Assembly: GCF_900106975.1 (NCBI RefSeq)
Contig: NZ_FNNU01000001.1
Span: 618,260-682,259, forward strand
From: Pseudomonas kuykendallii
GTDB taxonomy: Bacteria > Pseudomonadota > Gammaproteobacteria > Pseudomonadales > Pseudomonadaceae
Length of the DNA: 64,000 bases
Direction of reading: 5' to 3'
A program made the position numbers and the translations under genes. The notes under the pieces are model-generated. The model did no database searches. It saw only the letters and a program-made list of their open reading frames with translations, and was not told where the DNA came from. Below, piece after piece: positions 37,718 to 46,844 of this stretch (positions are counted from its first letter, which is position 1; every line of letters starts with the position of its first letter).

Positions 37718-38737
37718 GTGATCGAGTTTCACCAGGTCCACAAGACATACCGCGTCGCCGGCAAGCGCGCAGGCCGCGAAATCCCGGCCCTGCAGCCCAC
37801 CGATCTGCGCATCGAGAGCGGCCAGATCTTCGGTCTGATCGGCCACTCCGGCGCCGGCAAGAGCACCCTGCTGCGGCTGATCAACCGTCTCGAAGAACCC
37901 AGCGGCGGACGCATCCTGGTCGACGGCGAAGACGTCACCGCACTGGACGCCAACGGCCTGCGGCAATTCCGCCAGCGCGTCGGGATGATCTTCCAGCACT
38001 TCAACCTGCTCGCCTCGAAAACCGTCGCCGACAATGTCGCGCTGCCGCTGAAACTGGCCGGCGTGCGTTCGCGTGCAGAGATCGATGCCCGCGTCGCCGA
38101 ACTGCTGGCCCGCGTCGGCCTCGGCGACCACGCGAAGAAATACCCGGCGCAACTTTCCGGCGGGCAGAAACAGCGCGTCGGCATCGCCCGCGCGCTGGCC
38201 ACCGGGCCGACTATCCTGCTCTGCGACGAGGCCACCAGCGCGCTCGACCCGCAGACCACCGCCTCGGTGCTGCAACTGCTGGCCCAGATCAACCGCGAGT
38301 TGCGCCTGACCATCGTCCTGATCACCCACGAGATGGACGTCATCCGTCGCGTCTGCGACCGCGTCGCGGTGATGGACGCCGGGGAGATCGTCGAACAGGG
38401 CGCGGTGGCGGACGTCTTCCTTCACCCGCAGCACCCGACCACCCGGCGTTTCGTGCTGGAGGCCGAGCAGGTCGACGAGGACGAACGCCGCGACGATTTC
38501 GCCCAGGTGCCGGGGCGCATCCTGCGCCTGACCTTCCACGGCGAGTCAACCTACGCGCCGCTGCTGGGCAAGGTCGCGCGCGACACTGGCGTGGACTACA
38601 GCATCCTCGCCGGCCGCATCGATCGCATTCGCGAGACACCCTACGGCCAGCTCACCCTGTCGCTGGTCGGCGGCGACATCGACGCCGCGCTGGCGCAGTT
38701 CCGCGCCGCCGACGTGCACCTGGAGGTATTGCGCTGA
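37718..38737 (+). CDS. metN: MetN, methionine ABC transporter ATPase
   Basis: This is a 339-residue ABC ATPase. Walker A is [12 protein letters not shown], the Q-loop is [10 protein letters not shown], the signature is [15 protein letters not shown], Walker B is [12 protein letters not shown], and the H-loop is THEMDV. The C-terminal NIL (ACT-like) domain (about 260-339) binds methionine and closes the transporter by feedback. It starts with GTG. Its stop shares one base with the metI ATG (TGATG), and metI and metQ follow, giving the standard MetNIQ importer for L- and D-methionine. Confidence 0.95.
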   Translation: MIEFHQVHKTYRVAGKRAGREIPALQPTDLRIESGQIFGLIGHSGAGKSTLLRLINRLEEPSGGRILVDGEDVTALDANGLRQFRQRVGMIFQHFNLLASKTVADNVALPLKLAGVRSRAEIDARVAELLARVGLGDHAKKYPAQLSGGQKQRVGIARALATGPTILLCDEATSALDPQTTASVLQLLAQINRELRLTIVLITHEMDVIRRVCDRVAVMDAGEIVEQGAVADVFLHPQHPTTRRFVLEAEQVDEDERRDDFAQVPGRILRLTFHGESTYAPLLGKVARDTGVDYSILAGRIDRIRETPYGQLTLSLVGGDIDAALAQFRAADVHLEVLR

Positions 38738-39411
38738 TGGAGACTCTCGCCACGCTGTTCGTCAACGTCGATTGGTACGAGATCTGGCAGGCGACCCTCG
38801 ACACCCTGCTGATGCTCGGCGGCTCGCTGCTGTTCACCGTGCTGCTGGGCCTGCCGCTGGGCGTGCTGCTGTTCCTCAGCGGCCCGCGCCAGCTGTTCGA
38901 CAACCGCCCGCTCTACGCGCTGCTGTCGCTGGTGGTGAACGTGCTGCGCTCGCTGCCGTTCATCATCCTGCTGATCGTGATGATTCCCTTCACCGTGCTG
39001 CTCGCCGGCACTTCGCTGGGGGTCGCCGGAGCGATTCCACCGTTGGTGGTGGGCGCCACGCCGTTCTTCGCGCGCCTGGTGGAAACCGCGCTGCGCGAGG
39101 TGGACCGCGGGATCATCGAGGCGACCCAGGCGATGGGCGCGACGACCCGCCAGATCATCCTCGACGCGCTGCTGCCGGAGGCCCGGCCGGGCATCTTCGC
39201 GGCGATCACCGTCACCGCGATCACCCTGGTGTCCTACACCGCGATGGCCGGCGTGGTCGGTGCCGGCGGTCTCGGCGACCTGGCGATCCGCTTCGGCTAC
39301 CAGCGCTTCCAGACCGACGTGATGGTGGTCACCGTGATTCTCCTGCTGGTACTGGTCCAGGTGCTGCAAAGCATCGGCGACCGCCTGGTGGTGCATTTCT
39401 CGCGCAAGTGA
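38737..39411 (+). CDS. metI: MetI, methionine ABC transporter permease
   Basis: This is a 224-residue permease with five membrane helices. The ABC-coupling EAA loop is EATQAMGATTRQIILDALLPEA, of which EATQAMGATTRQI is the core, and VRSLPFIILL-type residues precede it. It forms the membrane channel for methionine with MetN and MetQ. It overlaps metN by one base and is followed by metQ after 78 bp. Confidence 0.95.
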   Translation: METLATLFVNVDWYEIWQATLDTLLMLGGSLLFTVLLGLPLGVLLFLSGPRQLFDNRPLYALLSLVVNVLRSLPFIILLIVMIPFTVLLAGTSLGVAGAIPPLVVGATPFFARLVETALREVDRGIIEATQAMGATTRQIILDALLPEARPGIFAAITVTAITLVSYTAMAGVVGAGGLGDLAIRFGYQRFQTDVMVVTVILLLVLVQVLQSIGDRLVVHFSRK

Positions 39412-39489
39412 CGCAACGCCCCGAATAACCGAAAAGCGGCGACCCGCCTGATGCGGGACCCGCGGAACTCTCCCACAAGGAACCTTACG

Positions 39490-40263
39490 ATGAAAAAACT
39501 GCTCACTGCCCTCGCCGTCTTCGCGGCCTTCTCCGCCCAGGCCGCGGACAAGATCACCGTCGCGGCGACCGCCGTCCCGCACGCGGAAATCCTCGAATTC
39601 GTCAAACCGGCGCTGGCCAAGGAAGGCGTCGAGCTGAACGTCAAGGTCTTCACCGACTACGTGCAGCCGAACGTGCAGGTCGCCGAGAAGCGCCTGGACG
39701 CCAACTTCTTCCAGCACCAGCCGTACCTGGATGAGTTCAACAAGGGCAAGGGCACCGACCTGGTCAGCGTCGCCGGCGTGCACGTCGAACCCTTCGGCGC
39801 CTACTCCAGCAAGATCAAGAACATCGACGCGCTGCCCGAAGGCGCCAACGTGGTCATCCCCAACGACGCCACCAACGGCGGCCGCGCGCTCCTGCTGCTG
39901 GCCAAGGCCGGCGTGATCACCCTGAAAGACGGCAGCGGCATCCTCGCCACGCCGAAGGACATCGCCAGCAACCCCAAGCACATCAAGGTGCGCGAACTGG
40001 AAGCCGCGACCCTGCCGCGCGTGCTCAACCAGGTCGACCTGGCACTGATCAACACCAACTACGCGCTGGAAGCCGGCCTCAACCCGACCAAGGACGCGCT
40101 GATCATCGAAGGCAGCGACTCGCCCTACGTGAACATCCTCGTCGCCCGCCAGGACAACAAGGACAGCCCGGCTATCCAGAAGCTGGCCAAGGCGCTGAAC
40201 AGCCCCGAGGTGAAGCAGTTCATCCAGAGCAAGTACAACGGCGCCGTGGTGCCGGCGTTCTGA
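39490..40263 (+). CDS. metQ: MetQ/NlpA-family methionine-binding protein
   Basis: This is a 257-residue periplasmic binding protein with a plain Sec signal (MKKLLTALAVFAAFSAQA) and no lipobox cysteine, unlike E. coli MetQ. Family motifs are TAVPHAEILEFVKP, DANFFQHQPYLDEFN and VIPNDATNGGRALLLL. It delivers methionine to MetNI. AAGGAACC precedes the ATG. A short T-rich terminator pair lies downstream at 40398. Confidence 0.93.
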   Translation: MKKLLTALAVFAAFSAQAADKITVAATAVPHAEILEFVKPALAKEGVELNVKVFTDYVQPNVQVAEKRLDANFFQHQPYLDEFNKGKGTDLVSVAGVHVEPFGAYSSKIKNIDALPEGANVVIPNDATNGGRALLLLAKAGVITLKDGSGILATPKDIASNPKHIKVRELEAATLPRVLNQVDLALINTNYALEAGLNPTKDALIIEGSDSPYVNILVARQDNKDSPAIQKLAKALNSPEVKQFIQSKYNGAVVPAF

Positions 40264-40329
40264 TCACGGCCGCAGAAAACGCTTGCCCGATGCAGAAAGC
40301 CGCTCGCTCAAACTAGGGCGCACTCCGCT

Positions 40330-40356
40330 CCCCTCTCCCCATTCATGGGAGAGGGG
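40330..40356. repeat. dispersed CCCCTCTCCC palindrome
   Basis: CCCCTCTCCC-CATTCAT-GGGAGAGGGG is a 10-bp perfect hairpin, followed by GGGGGAGAGGG. This is a common intergenic repeat of pseudomonads, probably not a specific operator. Confidence 0.6.
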
Positions 40357-40397
40357 CCGGGGGAGAGGGATCGCAACGCGGCGAACCCTGGTGAACG

Positions 40398-40424
40398 AAA
40401 AAGCCCGCTCGATGCGGGCTTTTT
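40398..40424. terminator. bidirectional terminator between metQ and the DUF454 gene
   Basis: AAAAAGCCCGC-TCGAT-GCGGGCTTTTT: a 6-bp GC stem (40403-40408 with 40414-40419) flanked by five As and five Ts. It ends metQ on the plus strand and the hemO-DUF454 unit on the minus strand. Confidence 0.85.
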
Positions 40425-40816
40425 CATGGACGGCGCTCCGGCCGCGACCAGATCCAGAGCGCGCCGCAGAGCATGCCCAGGCCGATGCCCAGCAGCGACG
40501 GCCAATGCCGCAGCGTGATCGTCGCCACGGCGAAGGCCAGCGCCATGCTCAGGCTGGCCAGCCACTTGCGCCGCCGCGCGATCACCCCGCCGTTGCGCCA
40601 GTCGCGCAGCGGCGGGCCGAGCAGGCGGTGATGCTCCAGCCACTGGCTCAGGCACGGAGAACTGCGCGAGGCGGCCCAGGCGGCGAGCAACACGAATTCG
40701 GTGGTCGGCAGGCCGGGCAGGAACACCCCGAGCAGCGCCAGACCGAGGGAAAGGTGCGCCAGCGCCAGCCATAGCCAGCGCAGGCGACCGGGCGCGACCA
40801 GCGCCGCTTCAGGCAA
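40424..40816 (-). CDS. DUF454 (YbaN-like) inner-membrane protein
   Basis: This is a protein of about 130 residues with three or four membrane helices and the DUF454 signature ALLGVFLPGLPTTEFVLLAAW, here seen as LGVFLPGLPTTEFVLLA. Its function is unknown. Members often sit next to heme oxygenase or heme-uptake genes, as here. There is no ATG before the conserved region. I place the start at the TTG at 40816, which overlaps the end of hemO by eight bases and has GGA upstream. The reading frame is open further, antisense-like within hemO, but without signals. Confidence 0.75.
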   Translation of the reverse strand: MPEAALVAPGRLRWLWLALAHLSLGLALLGVFLPGLPTTEFVLLAAWAASRSSPCLSQWLEHHRLLGPPLRDWRNGGVIARRRKWLASLSMALAFAVATITLRHWPSLLGIGLGMLCGALWIWSRPERRP

Positions 40817-41402
40817 AGCAGCGTTCCAGGTGCACGGCGAAACGCTCGAACGCCTCGATCGCCGCGGCCTCCGCCTCGCGCTCCTGCTCGGCATCCAGCT
40901 CGATGCCATCGAGCACCTTTACGAAGCGCTTCCAGCCCTGCGCCCGACCGCCGGCCGGCTCGGCCAGGTGACGCGCGCCGAAGGTTTCATCGAGCTGCAG
41001 CGCGGCGGCCTTCTTGAACAGGAACTCGGCGCCCAGCTTGGAGCCCTCGGAAACGAAGATCCAGGCCAGCGCAGCGCCGACGCCCAGGGTGCGTCCGCGA
41101 ATGCTTTCATCGCCCTCGGGCAGCGGCACACCGAAATCGACCAGGTCCAGACGCGCCGCCTCGACCCGGCAACGCGCCGGTAGATCGTCGACCAGCTGCG
41201 CCAGGCGCGGGTCGTTGTAGAGGTTCTGCAGGTCGTACTGGAACAGGTACTGGGCGGTGACGAAACGCGCGAAGTTCTCGCGGCTGGCGAACGGCTCGTG
41301 GCTCTTGACCAGCGCCTCCAGCCGGTCGTGCGGCTGGTGGGTCAGCTGGTTCAGGCGCTGCGAGCGCAGCGGGTGCGACAGTTGGGCGTGCGATGCGGTC
41401 AT
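40809..41402 (-). CDS. hemO: heme oxygenase, HemO/PigA type
   Basis: This is a 197-residue all-helical heme-degrading enzyme. It contains RSQRLNQLTHQPHDRLEALV, whose PHDRLE histidine corresponds to the proximal ligand of P. aeruginosa HemO (PHQRLE context). FARFVTAQYLFQYDL and the distal-helix region WIFVSEGSKLGAEFLFKKA also fit. It opens heme with oxygen and reductant to give biliverdin, CO and iron, completing the use of heme taken up by the has system upstream. It lies 88 bp after hasF on the same strand. The gap has only half a Fur-like site, so co-transcription with has is likely but not proven. Confidence 0.92.
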   Translation of the reverse strand: MTASHAQLSHPLRSQRLNQLTHQPHDRLEALVKSHEPFASRENFARFVTAQYLFQYDLQNLYNDPRLAQLVDDLPARCRVEAARLDLVDFGVPLPEGDESIRGRTLGVGAALAWIFVSEGSKLGAEFLFKKAAALQLDETFGARHLAEPAGGRAQGWKRFVKVLDGIELDAEQEREAEAAAIEAFERFAVHLERCFA

Positions 41403-41490
41403 TGCGGATGTCCTCGGGGTGAAGGTCGATGGCGGGCAGCCGCCCGTTGAGAATAAAGACGAGCCAGCGGCGCGGGCTCAGTAAAAAACC

Positions 41491-42819
41491 TCAGCCCTCG
41501 ACGAAGAAACCCAGCAACGTCCGCAGATCGCCCTCATCCAGCGTGCCGGCGAGAAAGCGCAGTTGCAGCCAGGCGCGCAGGTAGCCGTGGCGCGCTTCGG
41601 CGAGATCGCGGCGCGCCTGGTGGTACTGCTGCTCGGCATTGAGCACGTCGAGGTTGACCCGCTCGCCGCCGCCGACGCTCTTGCGTGTGGCCTCGATCAA
41701 CAAGCGGGCGGAATTCACCGCCAGTTCATAGGCACGCACCTTGGCCTGGCTGCTGGCGCACAGATTGAACTGGCGGCGCAGCTCGTTGAGCACGCCGTCG
41801 CGCTGCGCATCCAGCTCGAACTGCGCCTGCGCGTAGGACGCGCTGGCCTGGCGCCGCGCCGCCGAGGTCCGCCCGCCGGAGAACAGCGGCAGGCTGAACT
41901 GGATGCCGACGCTGTCGGTGTCGTAGCGCTGGTCGTAGGTGCTTTCCGACTCCGACTCGGTCCGGCGCGTGGTGGCGTAGAGCCCCAGGGTCGGCAGGTG
42001 GCCGGCGCGCTGGCGTTCGATTTCCTGCTCGGCCACATCCAGGCCGTGGCGCTGGCTGGCGAGTTCGGCGTTGTTGGCCATGGCCAAGTCGCGCCAGGCC
42101 TCGAAGCGCTCGGGCACCTGCGACGCCACGCGAAACGAGTCGGTCAACGGCGCCAGCTGCGGCAATTCCACCGGCTCGCCGACGATCGCCTGCAACTCGC
42201 GCAATGCCGCATCCAGCGCGTCGTGCGCCTCGATCTCCTGGACCACCGACAGGTCACGCCGGGCCTGGGTTTCCAGCAGGTCGGTGCGGGTCCCTTCGCC
42301 AGCCTCGAAGCTGTGCCGGTTGAGCGCCAGCTGTTCGCGATAGGCCTTCAGCTGGGCGCGCGCCAGGTCGATCTCCTCGCCCGCCAGCAAGGCTTCGCTG
42401 TAGGCACCGAACAGGCGGACCGCCAGTTCCTGGCTGCGTCCGCGCAGGCGCTCGTCGGCCAGTGCCGCCTTGGCCACGCCCTGCCGGTAGGCGGCCCAGG
42501 CCGCGTAGTCGAACAACGGCTGCTGCAGCGTCAGGCCGGAGCTGTAGCTGGCGTAATCACGGTCGACCGAGGTGTCGGCGGAGCTGACCGTCGAGGCGTT
42601 CCGGGACTTGCGGTAGCTGTACGCCAGCGTGGGCAGCAGGCCCGCGCGCCCGATGGCGAGGTTCTCGCGGCCTGCCTCGTGTTCGCGGGTCGCCGCCTGG
42701 AAGGTCGGGTCGTTGCGCAGGGCCAACGCGTAGGCGTCCATCAGGCCTAGCGCCAGCGCCGGGCCTGGCAGGCCGCAGAGCGCGGCGGCCCACCCCAGCG
42801 AGGCGAGCGCGCGCCTCAT
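41491..42819 (-). CDS. hasF: HasF-like TolC family outer-membrane channel
   Basis: This is a 442-residue outer-membrane efflux protein. The signal peptide is about 1-23 (ALASLGWAAALCGLPGPALA). The two OEP repeats start LMDAYALALRNDPTFQAA and AEVASQ-type helices, here AMANNAELASQRHGLDVAEQ, with the beta-strand segments SSGLTLQQPLFDYAAW and VGIQFSLPLFSGGRTSAA. It forms the exit duct of the HasDE type I secretion system for HasA. Its ATG overlaps the hasE stop (ATGA). Confidence 0.9.
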   Translation of the reverse strand: MRRALASLGWAAALCGLPGPALALGLMDAYALALRNDPTFQAATREHEAGRENLAIGRAGLLPTLAYSYRKSRNASTVSSADTSVDRDYASYSSGLTLQQPLFDYAAWAAYRQGVAKAALADERLRGRSQELAVRLFGAYSEALLAGEEIDLARAQLKAYREQLALNRHSFEAGEGTRTDLLETQARRDLSVVQEIEAHDALDAALRELQAIVGEPVELPQLAPLTDSFRVASQVPERFEAWRDLAMANNAELASQRHGLDVAEQEIERQRAGHLPTLGLYATTRRTESESESTYDQRYDTDSVGIQFSLPLFSGGRTSAARRQASASYAQAQFELDAQRDGVLNELRRQFNLCASSQAKVRAYELAVNSARLLIEATRKSVGGGERVNLDVLNAEQQYHQARRDLAEARHGYLRAWLQLRFLAGTLDEGDLRTLLGFFVEG

Positions 42820-44147
42820 TCTTCCACCAGCGCCATGTGGGTACGGTCGGCCAGGGGTTTGAACAGGTAGTTGAGCAACGAGCGCTCCCCCGTGCGCACG
42901 AAGGCCTCCACCGGCATGCCGGGACGGATGACCTGGCCCTGCAACTGGCGCAGGCCCTGATCGTCCACCTGCACGCGCAGGTTGTAGTACGGCTCGCCGG
43001 TCTTGGGGTCGAGCAATCGGTCGGCGGAAACCAGGGTCAGCTTGCCGTTCACCCGTGGCGTGCGGCTCTGGCTGAACGCGGAGAACATCAGCTCCACGTC
43101 CAGACCCGGGTGCAGCTTGTCCACCAGTTCCACCGGCGCCCTGGCATCGACCAGCAGCGGCGCGTCCAGCGGGACGATTTCCATCAGCGTCTGCCCCGGG
43201 CTGACCACCCCGCCCTCGGTGAACACGTTGAGGCCGACCACGGTGCCGGTGGCCGGCGCGCGCAGAAGGGCATTGCTCAGCTCGAACTCCGCGCCCTTCA
43301 GGCGGGCCGCCAGTTCCTGGGCGCTCAGGCGGCTGTCGCTGAGTTGTTCCCGGACTTCCTTGCGGTACTCCTCGCGGCGTTGCTCGACGCGCAGCCGGAG
43401 TTCGAGGATCTGCCGCCGGGTGCGCCCGATATCGCCCAGGTCGCGGGAGATCTCGCCATTCACCTGGGCGTACAGACGCTCGTTTTCCAGCAGCCGATTG
43501 CGCGCCACGTACCCCTCGCGCACCAGCTCGCGCAGCCCGTCCAGCTGCTCGCGCATCGACGCGCGCTGCTCTTCCTTGTGCTGCATCGACGCGCGCAAGC
43601 CCTGCAGCGTGGCCTCGGTTCCGGCGATGGTTTCGCCCAGGCCGGCCAGCTCCGACTCCAGGGACTGACGGCGACTGCGCAGCAACTGCCGCTGCAGCTC
43701 CAGGGCGGTGTCGACCCAGGGATCGCTCTGCGCCTGCAGCAGGTCGGGTGCGAAGCTGATTCGCTCCAGGCCGTCGCGCTCGGCCAGCCAGCGCGCTTCG
43801 CTGGCGCGTGCGCCGATGTACTGCACGCGCAGGGCGTCACGCAGGGCGCGGGCGTCGGTCTCGTCCAGTTGCAGGAGCACCTGCCCGGCCTGCACCTGAT
43901 CGCCCTCGCGAACCATCAGCCGCCGGACCAGGCCGCCGGAGACGGGCTGCACCGCCTGGCGATTGCCGGCCACCACCACGCTGCCGGACACACCGACGCC
44001 CCGGTCCAGCGGCGCCAGTGCCGCCCAGAGGAGGAAGCCGCCGAAGCCGACCAGCACCAGCCAGCGGCCGAGACGCGCGTGCCTGCGCTCATCGATGTGC
44101 AGCACCTGCGCGGTGGTGGGGCTGGGCGGCGTGGAGCTGTCGTGCAT
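42816..44147 (-). CDS. hasE: HasE, type I secretion membrane-fusion protein
   Basis: This is a 443-residue HlyD-family adaptor. A short cytoplasmic N-terminus is followed by one membrane helix (about 27-48, LGRWLVLVGFGGFLLWAAL). The lipoyl half-motif GSVVVAGNRQAVQPVSGGLV, a long periplasmic coiled coil (about 95-285) and a C-terminal beta domain (ATGTVVGLNVFTEGGVVSPG) come next. It links the HasD ATPase to the outer-membrane duct. GGAATACGCC precedes the ATG. It is 27 bp from hasD and overlaps hasF. Confidence 0.92.
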   Translation of the reverse strand: MHDSSTPPSPTTAQVLHIDERRHARLGRWLVLVGFGGFLLWAALAPLDRGVGVSGSVVVAGNRQAVQPVSGGLVRRLMVREGDQVQAGQVLLQLDETDARALRDALRVQYIGARASEARWLAERDGLERISFAPDLLQAQSDPWVDTALELQRQLLRSRRQSLESELAGLGETIAGTEATLQGLRASMQHKEEQRASMREQLDGLRELVREGYVARNRLLENERLYAQVNGEISRDLGDIGRTRRQILELRLRVEQRREEYRKEVREQLSDSRLSAQELAARLKGAEFELSNALLRAPATGTVVGLNVFTEGGVVSPGQTLMEIVPLDAPLLVDARAPVELVDKLHPGLDVELMFSAFSQSRTPRVNGKLTLVSADRLLDPKTGEPYYNLRVQVDDQGLRQLQGQVIRPGMPVEAFVRTGERSLLNYLFKPLADRTHMALVEE

Positions 44148-44174
44148 GGCGTATTCCGATCCGTTGTCGAAGGC

Positions 44175-45935
44175 TCAAGTCGTCGGCTGGATGCCGTAAC
44201 TCATGCTGATGCCGGGCGCCACTTTCAACGCCGAGGCGGCCTGCGGACGGGCCGCGGCGTGCAGGTCCTGCATGACCCGCGCGGCGGGGCCGAACGCCTG
44301 CATCTGGCCGGCGCGCAGGAGCAGCAGCTTGTCCGCCCCAGCGAGCAGGGCCGGTTTGTGGGTGATCAGTACCAGCGTGCGCTTGTGCTGCCTGAGCTGG
44401 TCGATGGCCGCGAGCAGCGCCTTCTCGCCCGCTTCATCGAGGTTGGCGTTGGGCTCGTCGAGCACGATCAGCGCCGGCAGCCGATACAGCGCGCGGGCCA
44501 GGCCGACACGCTGCTTCTGTCCACCGGAAAGGCCGCTGCCGTTCTCGCCGAGCAGGGTGTCGTAGCCCTGCGGCAGCGCCAGCAGCAACTCGTGCACACC
44601 GGCCATCCGCGCGGCCGCGACCACCTGTTCGGCATCCGTTTCGCCGAAGCGGGCGATGTTCTCCGCAATGCTGCCGGCGAACAGCTGCACGTCCTGCGGC
44701 AGGTAGCCTAGATGCGGGCCGAGGGCCTGCCTGTCCCACTGGTGCAGATCGGCGCCGTCCATGCGCACCTTGCCGGCCAGCAGCGGCTGCGCGGCCACCA
44801 GCACGCGCGCCAGGCTGGACTTTCCGGAACCGGAAGGGCCGAGCACGCCGAGCACGTCTCCGGCATCTAGGGCGAAGCCGATGTTGCTCAGCACCGGCTG
44901 GCGCGTTCCCGGCGCACAGGCGCTGACGCGCTCGAGCTGCACGGCGCCGAGCGGCGCGGGCAGCGCCATGACGGTGGGTCGGGGCGGGTTGTTTCGCAGC
45001 AACTGGGCGAGGCGCTGGTAAGCCAGGCGCGCGGATACCCATTGGCGCCACACGCCGATCAACTGGTCCAGCGGGCTGAGTACCCGCCCAACCAGAATCG
45101 AGCCGGCGATCATCATCCCCGGTGTGATTGCACCGGACACCGCCAGCCAGGCGCCCAGGCCAAGCATCAGCGACTGCAGGGCCAGGCGGGTGGTCTTCGA
45201 CCAGGCGCCGATCAGCGCGCTCTTCTCGCTGGCGAGGTTCTGCTGATAGAGGAACGCCTGGTGCTCGCCGAGCCAGCGCTGGCGCAGGCTGCCCAGCATG
45301 CCCATGGCCTCGATGGTCTCGGCGTTGCGCAGGTTGGCGCTGGCCCGCTGGCTGGCGCGGATGGAAATGCGCCCGGCCTCGGCCAGCGGCGCACCGGACA
45401 GATGCTGGTTGAGCCAGGCCAGCAGCGTGAGCACGACCGCGCCCAGCGCCGCCAGCGCACCCAGCCAGGGATGGAAGAGGAAGATCACCAGCAGATAGAC
45501 CGGGAACCAGGGCGCATCGAAAAAGGCGAACAGCGAATTGCCGGTGGCGAACTGGCGCAGGCTGGTGAGATCGGCCAGCGCCTGCCCGGCCGACAGGTTG
45601 GCGCTTTTCAGGTTGGCCTCGAACGCCGCGTCGTAGACCCGCTGGTTCAGGCGCATGTCCATCCGCGTACCCAGGCGGATCACCACCTGGCTGCGCACCC
45701 ATTCGAGCACGCCCATGAAGGCGAACAGGCCGAGCATCATCAGCGTCAGCATGGCCAGGGTCATTCGGTTGCCCGAGGCGAGGACGCGGTCGTAGACCTG
45801 CAGCATGTACAGCGACGGGGCGAGCATCAGCAGATTGATCACCGCGGAAAACAGGCCGACGCTCCACAGCGCGCCCTTGAACGCACGCAGCACGTCGATG
45901 ATCTCATCGCCCGCCTGGCGATCCGCGCGGGTCAT
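44175..45935 (-). CDS. hasD: HasD, type I secretion ABC transporter
   Basis: This is a 586-residue exporter. Six membrane helices occupy about 15-310. The nucleotide-binding domain (about 335-560) has Walker [14 protein letters not shown], the Q-loop LPQDVQLF, the signature [16 protein letters not shown], Walker [13 protein letters not shown], and the H-loop ITHKPAL. It has no N-terminal peptidase domain, as expected for a transporter of HasA-type substrates with an uncleaved C-terminal signal. The ATG at 45935 follows GGAG. Two strong stem-loops lie between hasA and this gene. Confidence 0.93.
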   Translation of the reverse strand: MTRADRQAGDEIIDVLRAFKGALWSVGLFSAVINLLMLAPSLYMLQVYDRVLASGNRMTLAMLTLMMLGLFAFMGVLEWVRSQVVIRLGTRMDMRLNQRVYDAAFEANLKSANLSAGQALADLTSLRQFATGNSLFAFFDAPWFPVYLLVIFLFHPWLGALAALGAVVLTLLAWLNQHLSGAPLAEAGRISIRASQRASANLRNAETIEAMGMLGSLRQRWLGEHQAFLYQQNLASEKSALIGAWSKTTRLALQSLMLGLGAWLAVSGAITPGMMIAGSILVGRVLSPLDQLIGVWRQWVSARLAYQRLAQLLRNNPPRPTVMALPAPLGAVQLERVSACAPGTRQPVLSNIGFALDAGDVLGVLGPSGSGKSSLARVLVAAQPLLAGKVRMDGADLHQWDRQALGPHLGYLPQDVQLFAGSIAENIARFGETDAEQVVAAARMAGVHELLLALPQGYDTLLGENGSGLSGGQKQRVGLARALYRLPALIVLDEPNANLDEAGEKALLAAIDQLRQHKRTLVLITHKPALLAGADKLLLLRAGQMQAFGPAARVMQDLHAAARPQAASALKVAPGISMSYGIQPTT

Positions 45936-46054
45936 CGGCGCGGCTCCGGCAGGCATGCGCGGCGGGCGACTGCCGCGCACGGCGCGCGCGCAGGGATCGG
46001 GGTCATTGCGCTCATGATTGACTCGCTATCGCAGCGGGCTGGAAAATTCGCGGG

Positions 46055-46127
46055 CCACGCAACCGCTCTCGGCAAAAGCTCGGTTGCGTGGTTTTCCGGG
46101 CGGGTAAAAGAGCGATCTTTTATCCGC
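46055..46127 (-). promoter_or_regulatory. two tandem stem-loops between hasA and hasD
   Basis: The first met on the hasA-hasD transcript is GCGGGTAAAAG/CTTTTATCCGC (46100-46110 with 46117-46127, one G-T pair). The second is the 11-bp perfect CCACGCAACCG/CGGTTGCGTGG (46055-46065 with 46081-46091). They follow the hasA stop at once. They could stop most transcription or protect the hasA 3' end, giving far more hemophore than transporter. Confidence 0.7.
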
Positions 46128-46144
46128 TTTTTACTGCGTGGCGA

Positions 46145-46729
46145 TCAGGCGGCCAGCAGGTAGTCGTCGGCGGCGGATACGCCCACCAGCGACGCACTGC
46201 CGAGATCGGCCAGGGTGTCGCCGATGTCCACGCCGTAATCGGTCTCGAGCACGCTGAGGAGCTGGTCCACCGAGGCGCCCATCAGGTCGTTGATGAGCGT
46301 ATGCACGTCGCCGGCGTGCCCTTCCAGCAGGGCGCTGGTGATCGGATCGTCGAAGCTGATGGTGAGGAACGGCGAGTCGACGCTGCCATCGGCATTCAGC
46401 CCACCGCCGAAGGAGATGCTTTCCAGGGTGCCGTAGAGGGTGTGCGGCGTGGCGCCCGGCACGGTCGAGCCGCTGATCGGCGGGAAGTAGTAGCTCAACT
46501 CGCCGCTGATGCTGAAGGCGTAACCGCTGCCCGTGGTGAACGCATAGGTATCGCCGCTGAAACCGGAGGCCACGCCGCCGGTGTAGAACCCGCCCGTGTT
46601 GCTCGGATGGGTCCCCGGAATACCGTCGGCGCTCCAGTTGTAGAGCACATCTTCCAGCGTGGAAGTGGAACTGTCGCCGAACGGGTAGTCGGTGCTATCC
46701 AGGCTGTAGGTAAAGCTTGCAGTTGCCAT
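46145..46729 (-). CDS. hasA: HasA, secreted heme-acquisition hemophore
   Basis: This is a 194-residue extracellular heme-binding protein without a signal peptide; it ends in a type I secretion signal (SAADDYLLAA, compare the LALAA end of HasAp). The HasA fold is recognised from SNTGGF at 43-48, the Tyr-loop ELSYYF with heme-ligand candidate Y80, and PHTLYGTLESISFG with H96, the partner of H83 in HasAp. Compared with HasAp (H32, Y75, H83) the His32 loop is about seven residues shorter and the Tyr-His spacing about eight longer. The ATG at 46729 follows AGGACTGCATA. Confidence 0.92.
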   Translation of the reverse strand: MATASFTYSLDSTDYPFGDSSTSTLEDVLYNWSADGIPGTHPSNTGGFYTGGVASGFSGDTYAFTTGSGYAFSISGELSYYFPPISGSTVPGATPHTLYGTLESISFGGGLNADGSVDSPFLTISFDDPITSALLEGHAGDVHTLINDLMGASVDQLLSVLETDYGVDIGDTLADLGSASLVGVSAADDYLLAA

Positions 46730-46844
46730 TATGCAGTCCTTCATATCACGTGGCCGCGATGGGCCGTTCATGGAAAACGCCACAGGCGCTTTGACGAGAC
46801 GGTAGGGTCGATACCGCCATTCAAACGACCGACAGGGCGGTCAT

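Noticed and set aside
40330-40356. Terminator of metQ
   Set aside because: The hairpin has no T-run and resembles a dispersed Pseudomonas repeat; the better terminator is at 40398-40424.
41403-41490. Fur box upstream of hemO
   Set aside because: Only one half (TGAGAAT) is present at about 41449; the second half does not match, so I did not list it.
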